The notes: a model not told the origin generated them from the letters alone. DNA of 64,000 bases from Lysobacter gummosus (GCF_001442805.1 NZ_CP011131.1:5952001-6016000); one strand, 5' to 3'. Positions 25,361-35,046 are shown, counted from the first letter of the stretch. Program-made: numbers and translations.

Positions 25361-26136
25361 GCATCACCGCGCTGGTGGTGGACGATGAGCCGATCGCACG
25401 CCACGCGGTGGTGCGGCGGCTGCGCGAAGACCCGCAGATCGAACTGCTGGGCGAATGCGGCGACGGCGTGTCGGCGGTGGCGGCGATCCGCGAACACTCG
25501 CCCGATCTGGTGTTCCTGGACATCCAGATGCCGGCGATGACCGGCATGGACGTGGTCGCCACCATCGGCGCGGCGCGCATGCCGGCGACGGTCTTCGTCA
25601 CCGCCTACGAGCAATACGCGGTGCGCGCGTTCGAAGCCAACGCCGTGGATTATCTGGTCAAGCCGTTCAGCCGCGAGCGCTTCGCCGCCACGCTGCAACG
25701 GGCAAAGACGCGGCTGGCGGCCGGCGGCGGCGATGCGCGGATCGCGCAGGCGCTGGAGGCGCTGCGCCAACGCGAGGACTACCTGGACCGATTGCCGGTG
25801 CGCGTGGACGAACACGTGATTTTCCTCGACGTGGACGACATCGTCTGGATCAAGGCCAGCGGCAATACCGTGCAGATCCATCTGGCCGATCGCGTGCACG
25901 AACTGCGCGACACCATGGCTTCGCTGGCGCAGCGGCTGGACCCGCGCCATTTCGCCCGCATCCATCGCTCGGCGATCGTCAACGTGCGCCGGGTCAAGAC
26001 GATCCATCCCTGGTTCAACGGCTACCACGTGGTCACGATGGACAACGGCCAGCAATTGCGCATGAGCCGGTATCAGCATCAGACGTTTTTGCGGCTGGCG
26101 ACGACGCGGCGCGATGGTGCGGGCGAGCACGACTGA
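25357..26136 (+). CDS. LytTR-family response regulator
   Basis: 259 residues. An N-terminal receiver has the acidic pocket VVDDE (Asp9/10), phospho-acceptor Asp55 in FLDIQMPAMTG and Lys102 in LVKPF. The C-terminal LytTR DNA-binding domain (about residues 145-245) shows DDIVWIKASGNTVQIHL, FARIHRSAIVN and LRMSRYQHQTFL. It overlaps the histidine kinase gene by 4 nt. LytTR regulators usually bind direct repeats upstream of small regulons of export or cell-surface genes; the targets here are not evident. Confidence 0.93.
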   Translation: MSITALVVDDEPIARHAVVRRLREDPQIELLGECGDGVSAVAAIREHSPDLVFLDIQMPAMTGMDVVATIGAARMPATVFVTAYEQYAVRAFEANAVDYLVKPFSRERFAATLQRAKTRLAAGGGDARIAQALEALRQREDYLDRLPVRVDEHVIFLDVDDIVWIKASGNTVQIHLADRVHELRDTMASLAQRLDPRHFARIHRSAIVNVRRVKTIHPWFNGYHVVTMDNGQQLRMSRYQHQTFLRLATTRRDGAGEHD

Positions 26137-26435
26137 ACACTGCGCTTGGTTCGAGCAGAAGAGCCGGCAACGGCCTCCGCATCGATCGCCGATATGCGCG
26201 GGCGCTGGCCGGTGCCGCTCGCGGCGGGAATCCATCGTTGCCGGGCATGCGGTTCTGCTTGCGATCGCCGCGCTTGCAAGCGCCGGCGGCGCGGCGAGTC
26301 CACTGCGCTTTTTTCATCTCGACTCAGAGCCGCTAACTAAAGCCACTTGACGCCGAAGACGCGGGTGAGGGCACGAGCAGTCGCGAAATCAACGAAAGAG
26401 CATTCGCGCCTGCGGCGCTCATCCCCTCACCCCAG

Positions 26436-26459
26436 CCCTCTCCCGCTTGCCGGAGAGGG
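26436..26459. repeat. Palindromic repeat (CCCTCTCC hairpin) between convergent genes
   Basis: CCCTCTCC...GGAGAGGG hairpin following CCTCACCCCAG, the same motif set as the TIRs of the element at 47460-47694. It lies between the convergent LytTR and pabAB genes, where it may act as a bidirectional terminator. The rest of the 336-bp gap shows nothing else. Confidence 0.6.
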
Positions 26460-26472
26460 AGAGAGACGAATC

Positions 26473-28581
26473 TTAAGTATCAGGCTGCGCCGCGTGCACA
26501 TGCAGGCGATCGCCTTCCACCCGATAGGCGAAGCCTTCGTTCGCGGCCAGATGGCGCCACAGCGGCCGCAACACCGCTTCGGCCTTCAGCAGCACTTCCT
26601 GGAATTCGTCCTGCGCGTCCGACAGCCAGGTGATCGCGCCGCCGGCGCCGAAGGCGACCGTGTCGCCGTCGTAGGACAAGGTGCGGATGCCGATGTTGAG
26701 GTCGGCGACGCGGTTGTAGCCCAGGTAGCCGATCGATCCGCAGTACACGCCGCGCGCGCTGCGTTCCAGGCGATCGATGATCTGCATGGTGCGCTGCTTG
26801 GGCGCGCCGCTGATCGAACCGCCGGGGAAGGTCGCGCGCAGCAGGTCGATCAGACTGCGGTCGGGCCGCAGTTGCGCTTCGACCGTGCTGACCAGCTGGT
26901 GCACGGTGCGGTAGCTCTCGATCTCGCGCAGCTTGGGCACCTCGACGGTCGCGGGCACGGCGACGCGGTTGAGGTCGTTGCGCATCAGATCGACGATCAT
27001 CAGATTCTCGGCGCGATCCTTGTCCGAATTAGCCAGGCGCTGCGCGTACTGCGCGTCGCGCTGCGGGTCCTTGGAGCGGCGGATCGTGCCCTTGATCGGC
27101 TTGGTCTGGATGCGGCCGTCGCGGTTCACGCGCAGGAAGCGTTCCGGCGAGGTGCTCAGCACGTGGCTGTCGCCGCAGCGCAGGTAGGCGCCGAACGGCG
27201 CCGCGTTGCCGCGCCGCATCTGCCGGTACAAGGCCAGCGGATCGAGCGCGGCGCGGAAACGGAAATGATTGGTCAGGCAGACCTGATAGGACTCGCCATC
27301 GACGATGGCGCGGCGGCAGGCGTCGATGGCGGCCAGATAGTCCTCGCGGCCCAGATCCATTTCGACGTCCAGGCTGCGCAGCGGCGCGGCGGAGCTGGCG
27401 GACGGCGCCGGCGCGGGATGCATCGACTCGATCCGCGCGCAGGTCGCGTCGAGCCATTGCCGTGCCGCGTCTTCCTGTCCGTCCTCGGCGATGGCGACCG
27501 CCCAGGCGCGGCGCGCGGCGTGATCGAAGGCGACGAAGCGCCGCACCCGCATCCACACCGCGTCGGGCAGACTCGTGCCGGCGCCGCGGTCGCCGTCGAA
27601 CAGCGCTTTCATCTCGTAGCCAAAATAACCGACGAACCCGCCCCTGAAATCGAACGGCAGCGTCTCGCCCCCGATGACCCGGTCGCCTTCCAACTCGCCT
27701 TCGAGCAACGCCAGCAACGCCTGCCCCGCCGACATCGCCTCATCGTCGTCGGCGATGCGATAGCGATGCAGTTCGTCGTCCTCGACCGCGCCCATGAACG
27801 AACAGGCGGCGGCGTCCTCGGCGATCTGGCTGTCGAGCCAGAAGCTGTTGCGCGCCTGCGCGTACACGCCGCTGAACACCGCTTCGGGATCGATCGCGCC
27901 GGCCAGCGGCCGCTGCAGCACGCGCAGGCGCGGCGGCGGCGGTGCCACCGGCGCGGGCGGCGGCGCGGGCGCGCTCATGCTGACGAAGGCGCGGCCGTGA
28001 TGGCGCCGGGCCTGATCGCGGAAATTCGCGATCAGGTCGATGCCGTGTTCGGTCAGGATCGACTCGGGATGGAACTGCACGCCCCATTGCGGCCGCTGGC
28101 GATGGCGCAGCGCCATGATCAGGCCGTCGGCGCTGTGCGCGGTGGCGAGCAAGGGCGCCGGCAAGGGCGCGGCGGCGATCAGCGAGTGATAGCGCACCAC
28201 CTGCAGCGGCGAGGGCAGTCCGGCGAACAGGTCGCTGCCGTCGTGCACGACCGCGGCGCTGCGGCCGTGCACCGGCTCGGGCGCGTGGGCGATGCGGCCG
28301 CCGTAGGCGTGGGCGATGCCCTGGAAACCCAGGCACACGCCCAGCAAGGGCAGCGCCGAGCGCTCGATGGCCTGGCGCGAGACATGGAAATCCGCGTCGC
28401 GGGTCACGCTGCCCGGGCCGGGCGAGATCACGATGCAGTCGTAACGCGCGTCGGCTTGCAGCTCGTCCCAGCCGTAGTCGTCGTTGCGCACCACGCACGG
28501 CGCATCGCCGAACGCCCGGCCGATCTGGTCGGCGAGGTTCCAGGTGAAGGAGTCGTGGTTGTCGATCAACAGGCAGCGCAT
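26473..28581 (-). CDS. pabAB: Fused aminodeoxychorismate synthase (PabA-PabB)
   Basis: 702 residues from the ATG at 28581 (AGG 7 nt upstream). The N-terminal class I glutamine amidotransferase has SPGPGSV, nucleophile Cys83 in LLGVCLGFQG and the QFHPESI His/Glu pair. A Pro/Ala linker leads to the chorismate-binding PabB part, with TKPIKGTIRR and GGSISGAPKQRTM. The Lys in PIKGT marks aminodeoxychorismate rather than anthranilate synthase, which has PIAGT. It makes 4-amino-4-deoxychorismate for p-aminobenzoate/folate or for a specialised aromatic amine. The next gene is a phosphopantetheinyl transferase, 40 nt away. Confidence 0.92.
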   Translation of the reverse strand: MRCLLIDNHDSFTWNLADQIGRAFGDAPCVVRNDDYGWDELQADARYDCIVISPGPGSVTRDADFHVSRQAIERSALPLLGVCLGFQGIAHAYGGRIAHAPEPVHGRSAAVVHDGSDLFAGLPSPLQVVRYHSLIAAAPLPAPLLATAHSADGLIMALRHRQRPQWGVQFHPESILTEHGIDLIANFRDQARRHHGRAFVSMSAPAPPPAPVAPPPPRLRVLQRPLAGAIDPEAVFSGVYAQARNSFWLDSQIAEDAAACSFMGAVEDDELHRYRIADDDEAMSAGQALLALLEGELEGDRVIGGETLPFDFRGGFVGYFGYEMKALFDGDRGAGTSLPDAVWMRVRRFVAFDHAARRAWAVAIAEDGQEDAARQWLDATCARIESMHPAPAPSASSAAPLRSLDVEMDLGREDYLAAIDACRRAIVDGESYQVCLTNHFRFRAALDPLALYRQMRRGNAAPFGAYLRCGDSHVLSTSPERFLRVNRDGRIQTKPIKGTIRRSKDPQRDAQYAQRLANSDKDRAENLMIVDLMRNDLNRVAVPATVEVPKLREIESYRTVHQLVSTVEAQLRPDRSLIDLLRATFPGGSISGAPKQRTMQIIDRLERSARGVYCGSIGYLGYNRVADLNIGIRTLSYDGDTVAFGAGGAITWLSDAQDEFQEVLLKAEAVLRPLWRHLAANEGFAYRVEGDRLHVHAAQPDT

Positions 28582-28621
28582 GATCGGCCTATTGTCGTAC
28601 AAACCCCCGCCCGCGCGGCGC

Positions 28622-29356
28622 TCAGGCCGGCGGCCGCAGCACGCAGGCGATGCTGCGCACGCCGTTGTCGTCTTCGCGGCGGTAATCGACGGCGAAGCCC
28701 TGGCCGGCGCGCACGCCCGGCGCCAGGGTCTGCGCCGCGGCGAACTCCAGGCGCTGCGGATCGACCCGGGTCAGGCGCATGGCCTCGAAGCCGAAGAAGC
28801 TGCGGACCTGGTCGAACAGCGCCTTGTACAGGCTTTCCTTGGCGGAGAACACCGCCGCCAGGCCGAACGGGAAATCGTCGAAGCCGGCGCGGATCAGCGC
28901 CTCTTCGTCGGCATCGACGACCACGCCGCGGATCTCCGCGGCCAGTTCCGGGCCGATGCCGCGCTCGATGTCGATGCCCAGCCCGATCACGTCAATGTCC
29001 AGCGTGGCGACGCAGACGGCGCGGTCGCCGGCATGCGAGATCGAGGCCATCGCGCCGGCCGGCCACAACGGCTCGCGCGCCGCGCCGATCGCGATCTGAG
29101 CGGGCGCCATGCCCAGCCGCTGCAGCACGCGCTGCGCGCAGACCCGGCCGGCGAGGTATTCGCCGCGGCGCTTGTTCACCGCGCGCGCCAGCTGCGGCGG
29201 AAAGTCCACGCCGTGGCGCCGGTACAGTTCGTCGCGGTACGCACCCAGGTCGAAACGGCAGGCGTGGCCGGCCAGCGCCTTGCCGTGGCTGTGCGCGTCG
29301 AAGTCGCTGGCGTGGCTGAGGAAGCCGTCGGTGGGTAAAAGATCGGCGTCGGCCAT
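28622..29356 (-). CDS. EntD/Sfp-type 4'-phosphopantetheinyl transferase
   Basis: 244 residues from the ATG at 29356, with AAGGAA 8 nt upstream. It attaches phosphopantetheine from CoA to carrier proteins. Family motifs: RRGEYLAGRVCA, SISHAGDRAVCV, the magnesium site GLGIDIERG and FSAKESLYKALFDQV. This EntD-like class serves siderophore, polyketide or peptide synthases. It is upstream of and on the same strand as pabAB, 40 nt apart, so probably one transcript. No carrier protein gene lies in the window. Confidence 0.92.
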   Translation of the reverse strand: MADADLLPTDGFLSHASDFDAHSHGKALAGHACRFDLGAYRDELYRRHGVDFPPQLARAVNKRRGEYLAGRVCAQRVLQRLGMAPAQIAIGAAREPLWPAGAMASISHAGDRAVCVATLDIDVIGLGIDIERGIGPELAAEIRGVVVDADEEALIRAGFDDFPFGLAAVFSAKESLYKALFDQVRSFFGFEAMRLTRVDPQRLEFAAAQTLAPGVRAGQGFAVDYRREDDNGVRSIACVLRPPA

Positions 29357-29525
29357 GGCCGGTTCCTTCCGTGACAAATGCGGCGTCGGCGCGCGGCGCC
29401 GCCTGGCGCGCAGGATCGCACAGGCGCCGGCGGGATACACCCGCGATGGTGCGCAAGTGCGAGCGCGTTGCAGGAATGCGCGCGCGGCCAGGATCGGCAC
29501 GCAACGCTGCTGCGCCGCGCAAACA

Positions 29526-29552
29526 CGAACGGCCCGCTTAGCGGGCCGTTCG
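29526..29552 (-). terminator. Terminator of the M4 protease gene
   Basis: CGAACGGCCCGC / TTA / GCGGGCCGTTCG is a perfect 12-bp stem, followed on the minus strand by TGTTT. It lies just after the stop of the protease gene in its direction of transcription. Confidence 0.75.
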
Positions 29553-29577
29553 CTTAAAACCGTTGCCGATCTGGCGG

Positions 29578-31224
29578 TCAGTCGACCTTGGCCGCGCTCC
29601 AGGCGCGCGCCACCGCCGCCTGCTCGGCGGAACCGGCGCCGTACAGCTCGGCCGCCGCCGCCAGCGTCGCCGCGCGGGCCTGCGGATAGGTCGTGCTGCT
29701 GGTGAACTTGGTGGTCAACGCGCGATACCAGATCTTGCCGACCTTATCGCGGCCGATGCCGGTCACGCCGGTATCGCCGTTGCAGACCAACTGCGCCGGC
29801 GTCAGGCCTGTACCGGCCGGAGCGACAGCCCCCTCTGCCGCCAAATAGAAAAACCGATTGCCCACGCCCGAGGTGTAGTGCGGATTATGAATCCCATCGG
29901 ACAAGGACGTATCGAAGCCGCCGGGGATGTAGCAATTGAACGAGTGGGTATCGGCGGCCTGATTGTACATCTCGCGGAAAGCGCCGCCGTCGCTGCGCAT
30001 CTTCTCGCCGATGCGGTAGTCGGCCGGATCGTTGGCGTTGTTGGCGTAGAACTCGACCAGGGTGCCGAAGATGTCCGAGGTCGCTTCGTTGAGGCCGCCG
30101 GCGTCGCCCGAGTAGGCCAGCTTGGCGGTGGCCGCGGTCACGCCGTGGGCCATTTCGTGGCCGGCCACGTCGAGGCCGACGACCGGACTGTAGCCGCGCG
30201 CAGCATCGCCGTCGCCGTAGAACATCGACTTGACCAGCGCCACGTAGGCGGCATTCGCGCCGGTGATCGCGCCGCTCTTGGTCTTGAAATTGGTGTGCGC
30301 GTAGCTCTTCACGCCCTTGCCGTCGCCGGCCAGTCCGCTGCGGCCGTGCACGTTCTTGAAATAGTCCCAGGTCACGCCGACGCCGTAATGGATGTCCGCC
30401 GCGACGGTCGCGCGATCGCCGGTCGTGTGGTCACCCCAGACGTTGTCGGTATCGCTCATCAAGGTGGCGCTGCCAGTCGTCGAGAAAATGTCCAAGAAAC
30501 CCGACACGACCCCGCCCTTGGCGTCGTAGACGCTGCCGCCGCCGCGGGTGGTGTCGATCAGGTCGTACTTGGTCTCGCCCTTCTTGTCGGTGGAGATGCT
30601 CAGATCGCCGTAGTAGAGCGATTTTCCGACGCCGGTCGCGGCGGCGGTCTGGATCAGATCCTGCACGTCGAGCACTTTGCCGCTGGCGGCGTCGATGTAA
30701 TACGACATCAGGCCCGAGTGGTTGTCGCCGGCCTCGCCCTGCAGCGTTACTTCATAGGCCAGCACCGGCTTGGCGCCGCGCGCGTAGACCACCAGGTCGC
30801 TGCCGCGTACCTGCTCGACGCGGTCGCCGAAACGCGCGCCGGCCTCGACCACGGCCTCGTCCTTGCCGATGCGCGGGGTCAGCGACGGACGCTGCTTGCT
30901 GCGCAGCGTCAACAACGCCGAACGCAGCTGGCCGCGCCGCGACTGCGTGACCACGTCGCCGCCGATCATGCGCAGGCCACGGAATTTTCGCTCGAAACGC
31001 ACGTGCTCGGTGCCGTCGGCATCGACCACGGCATCGCGCGCCTCGAAGCTGTCTTCGCTGACGCCTTGCACGGCGTTCAAGTGATTGGCGATCTGGCCGC
31101 GCGCCTGGCTCATCGCCTGATTCATCGCCAGCGTCTTGCCGTTGTCGGCGGCGGACGCGGCGAACGTCGCGGTCAGAGCGACCGCGAGCAGGGCGCGCTT
31201 GGGCAGATTGGAATGCAATGACAT
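29578..31224 (-). CDS. Secreted M4-family (thermolysin-like) metalloprotease
   Basis: 548-residue preproprotease. The ATG at 31224 has GGGGAAG upstream. Signal peptide (KRALLAVALTATFAASAADN), then a fungalysin/thermolysin-type propeptide (about residues 25-210) with RGQIANHLNAVQ and the PepSY-like part. The catalytic domain has the zinc site VAGHEMAHGVT near residue 355 and GGLNEATSDIFG with the third ligand Glu; the downstream NPHYTSGVGNRFFYL is the substrate-binding His region. No extra C-terminal domain. It is expected to be exported by Sec and type II secretion and to degrade extracellular protein. Transcribed alone. Confidence 0.95.
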   Translation of the reverse strand: MSLHSNLPKRALLAVALTATFAASAADNGKTLAMNQAMSQARGQIANHLNAVQGVSEDSFEARDAVVDADGTEHVRFERKFRGLRMIGGDVVTQSRRGQLRSALLTLRSKQRPSLTPRIGKDEAVVEAGARFGDRVEQVRGSDLVVYARGAKPVLAYEVTLQGEAGDNHSGLMSYYIDAASGKVLDVQDLIQTAAATGVGKSLYYGDLSISTDKKGETKYDLIDTTRGGGSVYDAKGGVVSGFLDIFSTTGSATLMSDTDNVWGDHTTGDRATVAADIHYGVGVTWDYFKNVHGRSGLAGDGKGVKSYAHTNFKTKSGAITGANAAYVALVKSMFYGDGDAARGYSPVVGLDVAGHEMAHGVTAATAKLAYSGDAGGLNEATSDIFGTLVEFYANNANDPADYRIGEKMRSDGGAFREMYNQAADTHSFNCYIPGGFDTSLSDGIHNPHYTSGVGNRFFYLAAEGAVAPAGTGLTPAQLVCNGDTGVTGIGRDKVGKIWYRALTTKFTSSTTYPQARAATLAAAAELYGAGSAEQAAVARAWSAAKVD

Positions 31225-31628
31225 GGATGACTTCCCCTTCGAAAAAGTATCTTTTGAAATTAGTCGAATGCCGAACGGACCGGCCATGAATAGCGACGCG
31301 CTTGGCGACGCCGCATGCATCCTCGACCGATATCGCAAGCGCCCGCATCCGCCCACGAACGAAATTCCGACGCGAAAATGTGCGGCGACTCCGCAATTCG
31401 GCGACCGGTTCAAGCGGATGCAGCTTGTTTGTGTATCGAAGCTGTTCTGCCCGATGCATGCGCAAGCGTGCGGTTTCGCGCCGTACTTCGCAGTACGCGC
31501 GAAGCCGCGATTCGGTCGTGCGGCGCCTTCGTCGAATCGCGAGCGACGATGCGCGCACATCGTCCTGGCGGCCGGGTCCGTCAGGCTTTACTCTCGACGC
31601 GGTCCGCCCCTTGACCACGGTCGTGCCC
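31225..31628. other. Divergent control region, M4 protease and serine hydrolase
   Basis: 404 bp between two divergently transcribed genes. AT-richer stretches near 31230-31265 (TATCTTTTGAAATTAG) could hold the protease promoter. No palindromic operator or gene was recognised. Confidence 0.45.
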
Positions 31629-32903
31629 ATGAAGATTCTGTCCGCCGTTATCGCACTGACCGCGGTTCTCGCCGCGCCCATCGCGTTCGCGCGCGAAGCG
31701 TCGCCGCGCCAGGCGCATGCCGATGCATCCCCACGCATCGCGCCCGAGCGCTTGGCGCGCCTGGACACGGCGCTGCAACGCTATGTCGAGGAAGACCGCA
31801 TCGCCGGCGCGGTCGCGCTGGTGCTGCGCAACGGCCAGCCGGTGTACGAGCGCGCGCTGGGCTGGAGCGACAAGGAAGCCGGGCGGCGCATGAGCGCCGA
31901 CACCGTGTTCCGGATCGCCTCGCAAACCAAGGCGATCACCAGCGCGGCGATCCTGATCCTCGCCGAGGAAGGCAAGCTGACTCTGACCGAGCCGGTAAGC
32001 CGCACGATTCCGGCATTCGCCAAGACCACGGTCGCGTCCGCGCAAGGCGCGGGCGGCGCGCCGATCGCGGCCAGGCGCCCGATCACCCTGCACGATCTGC
32101 TGACCCACACCGCCGGCATTTCCTACGGCACCGATGACGCGATCAAGGCCGCCTACCGCGAACAGGGCCTGGGGCCGGCCGCCGGTTTCGGCTGGTACAC
32201 CGCCGACAAGGACGAGCCGGTCTGCACGACGATGGAACGGCTGGCCACGCTGCCGTTCGCCGCGCAACCGGGCGAAGCCTGGGTCTACGGCTACAACACG
32301 GACATTCTCGGTTGCGTGGTCGAACGCGCCGCCGGAATGCCGCTGGACGCGTTCATCCGCAGCCGCATCACCGGCCCGCTGGGGATGAAGGACACGGTGT
32401 TCTTCCTGCCGCCGGCGCAACGCGAGCGGCTGGCGGCGGTGTACGGCAGCGGCAAGGACGGGCGGATCGAACGCGCGCCCGAGGGCAGCCGCGGGCAAGG
32501 CCATTACATCGAAGGCCCGCGGCGCAATTTCGCCGGCGGCGCCGGCCTGCTGTCGACCGCGCGCGATTACGCGCGGTTCCTGGAAATGATCCGTCGCGGC
32601 GGCGCCCTCGATGGCGTGCGCATCCTTTCGCCGCGCAGCGTGCGGCTGATGCGCAGCAACCAGTCCGGTGCGTTGTACCCGCAAAGCGGGCTCGGCTTCG
32701 GTTACGGCTTCGAGGTCACCGAACGCTTCGGCGCCCACGGCCTCGACGGCGAGGGCGCGTTCGGCTGGAGCGGCGCCTACGGCACGATGTACCGCGTGGA
32801 TCCGGAGTCGGGTCTGGTGCTGGTGTTGATGCTGCAGCTGTTGCCGAACCACACCGACATCCAGTCGGTGTTCTCGACGATGACTTATCAGGCGCTGGAC
32901 TGA
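31629..32903 (+). CDS. Exported beta-lactamase-family (S12) serine hydrolase
   Basis: 424 residues with a signal peptide (MKILSAVIALTAVLAAPIAF, AFA-RE). The class C beta-lactamase/esterase fold is shown by the SxxK motif in RIASQTKAITSA, HDLLTHTAGISYG, a Tyr motif in WVYGYNTDILG, and FGWSGAYGTMYRVDP near the C-terminus in place of KTG. This combination fits esterases or D-aminopeptidase-like enzymes better than true beta-lactamases. Length is normal for the family. Single-gene unit divergent from the M4 protease; periplasmic or extracellular. Confidence 0.9.
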   Translation: MKILSAVIALTAVLAAPIAFAREASPRQAHADASPRIAPERLARLDTALQRYVEEDRIAGAVALVLRNGQPVYERALGWSDKEAGRRMSADTVFRIASQTKAITSAAILILAEEGKLTLTEPVSRTIPAFAKTTVASAQGAGGAPIAARRPITLHDLLTHTAGISYGTDDAIKAAYREQGLGPAAGFGWYTADKDEPVCTTMERLATLPFAAQPGEAWVYGYNTDILGCVVERAAGMPLDAFIRSRITGPLGMKDTVFFLPPAQRERLAAVYGSGKDGRIERAPEGSRGQGHYIEGPRRNFAGGAGLLSTARDYARFLEMIRRGGALDGVRILSPRSVRLMRSNQSGALYPQSGLGFGYGFEVTERFGAHGLDGEGAFGWSGAYGTMYRVDPESGLVLVLMLQLLPNHTDIQSVFSTMTYQALD

Positions 32904-33137
32904 GGCGAGCGCGTACCGCGTACGGTGGCCGGGGTTCGCATCACAGCGGCGCGGCAGAAGGTGCGGAAGCGATGGGCGCCGCCTTTGAAAAGAGGCCGAA
33001 CGCCTTGCCTGGGACGCGATGGCCTTGCGGCGGCGGCGCGGGGGATTTGCGCGAGCGCGGCTAAAAGCGAATCCCCTCACTCCCTTTTTTAGAGGGAAAC
33101 GGCAAAGCGCGGCCGCCGCGTCCTGATGCTTACGCGA

Positions 33138-34325
33138 TCAGTCTCCGACGATCGCGTGCGGCACGAAGCGCGAGGTGTCCTGGGTGATCAGGCCCGCGTC
33201 TTCGCGGATGCCCATGCCGGCGGCGTTGTCGGCGACCACCCAACTGCCGATCAGCGGATAGTTGGCGGCGCCGTCGGCGCCGTCGAAACGCGGCAACGGA
33301 TGCAGGGCCTGGCGAATGGTCGGGCCGCCGGCGTAGGGACCGTCGCTGCTCAGGCGCTGCCCATCGGCATCGACCAGTTCGATATTGGCGCCTTCGCGCG
33401 AGAACAGCGGCTTGCGCACCCAGCCCGCGCTCAGCTCGGCCAGCGTTTGTTCGTCGAAATACGCTTCGAGCAGGTTGCGATGGCCGCGATGGCGTTCCCA
33501 CAGCAACGGCAGCACGCCCTTGTTGCTCAGGATCGCCTTCCACGCCGGTTCGATCAGCTGCACTTGCGAGGCGGCGAGCTTGGCGCCGTATTCCTCCACG
33601 AACATCCATTCCAGCGGATACAGCTTGAACAGCGTGCGGATCACCCGGTCTTCGCCGTCGGTGAACCAGCCCTCGGCGCTCATGCCGATGCCTTCGATGC
33701 TCAGCTCCAGCGTGTTGACGCCGGCCTGTTCGGCGCAGTCGCGCAGATAACGCACCGTGCCCTGGTCCTCGACCGAGTCCTCGACCGCGGCGAAATGCAC
33801 CGGCGTGGCGATGCGCTTGTCCAGCGCCAGGGCGCCGAAGGTTTCGATCAGCAGTTCCTGGATGCGGTTGTACTGGTCGCTGCCCTGCGGCAGCACGCCG
33901 CGCTGGATGTTCTGCTCCAGCCACAACCACTGGAAATATGCCGCTTCGTACAGCGAGGTCGGGGTGTCGTAGTTGAGCTCGTACAACTTCGCCGGGCCGA
34001 CGCCGTCGTAGGCCAGGTCCATTCGCCCGTACAGATGCGGCTCGCCGCGGCGCCAGGAATCGGCGATCCAGTCCCAATGCGTGGCGGGAATCGCCAGCCG
34101 GGTCAGCAGTTCTTCCGAACCGACCACTTCATCGACCAGCGCCATCGACATGTCGTGCAGCTCCTGGGTCGGCTGCTCGATGTCGTCTTCGATCTGGCGC
34201 AGGCCGAAGGCGTAGTAGGCGCGCTCGTCCCAGTACGGCGCGCCGTCGATGGTGTGGAAATGGAAACCCAGCGACTGGGCTTGGTCGCGCCAGTCGGGGC
34301 GTTCGTTCGCGGCGATGCGTTTCAT
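33138..34325 (-). CDS. yjfC: Glutathionylspermidine synthase-like ATP-grasp ligase
   Basis: 395 residues, matching the YjfC/YgiC group of the GSP_synth family: the C-N ligase half of glutathionylspermidine synthase without its amidase. The family pattern is visible in WDWIADSWRRGEPHLYGRMD, KLYELNYDTPTSLYEAA, LEWMFVEEYGAKLA, ILSNKGVLPLLWE and GSWVVADNAAGMGIRED. It is expected to form an amide bond using ATP, but the real substrate is unknown. Last gene of the seven-gene yjf-type operon, 70 nt after yjfM. Confidence 0.9.
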   Translation of the reverse strand: MKRIAANERPDWRDQAQSLGFHFHTIDGAPYWDERAYYAFGLRQIEDDIEQPTQELHDMSMALVDEVVGSEELLTRLAIPATHWDWIADSWRRGEPHLYGRMDLAYDGVGPAKLYELNYDTPTSLYEAAYFQWLWLEQNIQRGVLPQGSDQYNRIQELLIETFGALALDKRIATPVHFAAVEDSVEDQGTVRYLRDCAEQAGVNTLELSIEGIGMSAEGWFTDGEDRVIRTLFKLYPLEWMFVEEYGAKLAASQVQLIEPAWKAILSNKGVLPLLWERHRGHRNLLEAYFDEQTLAELSAGWVRKPLFSREGANIELVDADGQRLSSDGPYAGGPTIRQALHPLPRFDGADGAANYPLIGSWVVADNAAGMGIREDAGLITQDTSRFVPHAIVGD

Positions 34326-34395
34326 GCGATTCCGATGATGAGGGCCGCAGCGATTGCGGCCCGCGAGAGAACGAGGCGATGCGCGGCGGGCGCGA

Positions 34396-35046
34396 TCAAC
34401 CGCCCCAACCGCCGCCGCCGCGGCTTGAGCCGCTGCTGTTGCTGCCGCCGAAACCGCCGCGCGCCGCGGCGCTGGAGCCGAAGCCCGAGCGCGAAACGGT
34501 GACCGCGCGCGCCGGCAGCGCGGTGTTGCCGGCGGACTTGCCGTAGACCGTGCCGCTGGAGGTGCTGATCTGCTTTCCGTCCGGGCGCAGATAGCCGCCG
34601 CTGCGGTAATCGCGGTACAGCGGCGAAACGCCGCCGATGTGGTAGTAGCTGCGGCCGCCGCTCATCGCCTGCGACAGCGCGTAGCCGACCAGGAAGCCGG
34701 TCATCGGCGGTATGAAGCTGTGCTGGCTGCCGTTGGCGTACTGCGCCGGCACCGGTTGGCAGGCGCCGAACTGCTGGTTGCACTCCTGCTCGCTTTCGAA
34801 GCGCGGCGCGAGCTTTTCGTGCTCGACCAGGGCCTGGTAATAGGCCTTGTCGCATTCCTCGCGCGAGATCTCGGTCTGCACCGCGCATTCTTCGCGCGAA
34901 GTCAGGATCTTGCCGCTGGGGTCGTCGTCGCAGCCGCTCAGCACGGCCGGCGCCGCCACCGCCATCAGCACCAGTTTGAGATTGCGCGAGCGCTTGCCGC
35001 GCGCGCCGTCCCGGGTCTTGGGAGTCGTGGTCATGGCATCGCTCAC
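34396..35046 (-). CDS. yjfM: DUF1190 (YjfM/YgiB) lipoprotein
   Basis: 216 residues. A basic start, a hydrophobic stretch and the lipobox VLSGC (about residue 39) indicate a lipoprotein. The mature N-terminal region has paired Cys in SREECAVQTEISREECDKAY and further Cys (QECNQQFGACQP), the DUF1190 hallmark. The C-terminal 70 residues are Gly/Ser-rich and low in complexity. Its start overlaps the yjfL stop (ATGA). In other bacteria YgiB/YjfM pairs with a GSP_synth-like partner, as here. Confidence 0.88.
   Translation of the reverse strand: MSDAMTTTPKTRDGARGKRSRNLKLVLMAVAAPAVLSGCDDDPSGKILTSREECAVQTEISREECDKAYYQALVEHEKLAPRFESEQECNQQFGACQPVPAQYANGSQHSFIPPMTGFLVGYALSQAMSGGRSYYHIGGVSPLYRDYRSGGYLRPDGKQISTSSGTVYGKSAGNTALPARAVTVSRSGFGSSAAARGGFGGSNSSGSSRGGGGWGG

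Noticed and set aside
26473..28581. Anthranilate synthase (TrpE/TrpG fusion)
   Set aside because: The PIKGT motif carries Lys, diagnostic of aminodeoxychorismate synthase; TrpE has PIAGT.
26347..29319. A 990-codon plus-strand frame opposite pabAB and the phosphopantetheinyl transferase
   Set aside because: Composition is typical of antisense GC-rich shadows and the minus-strand genes carry all catalytic residues.
31629..32903. Class C beta-lactamase
   Set aside because: SxxK is present, but the KTG motif is replaced by WSGAYG and the Tyr motif is of the esterase type, so an S12-like esterase/peptidase is more likely.
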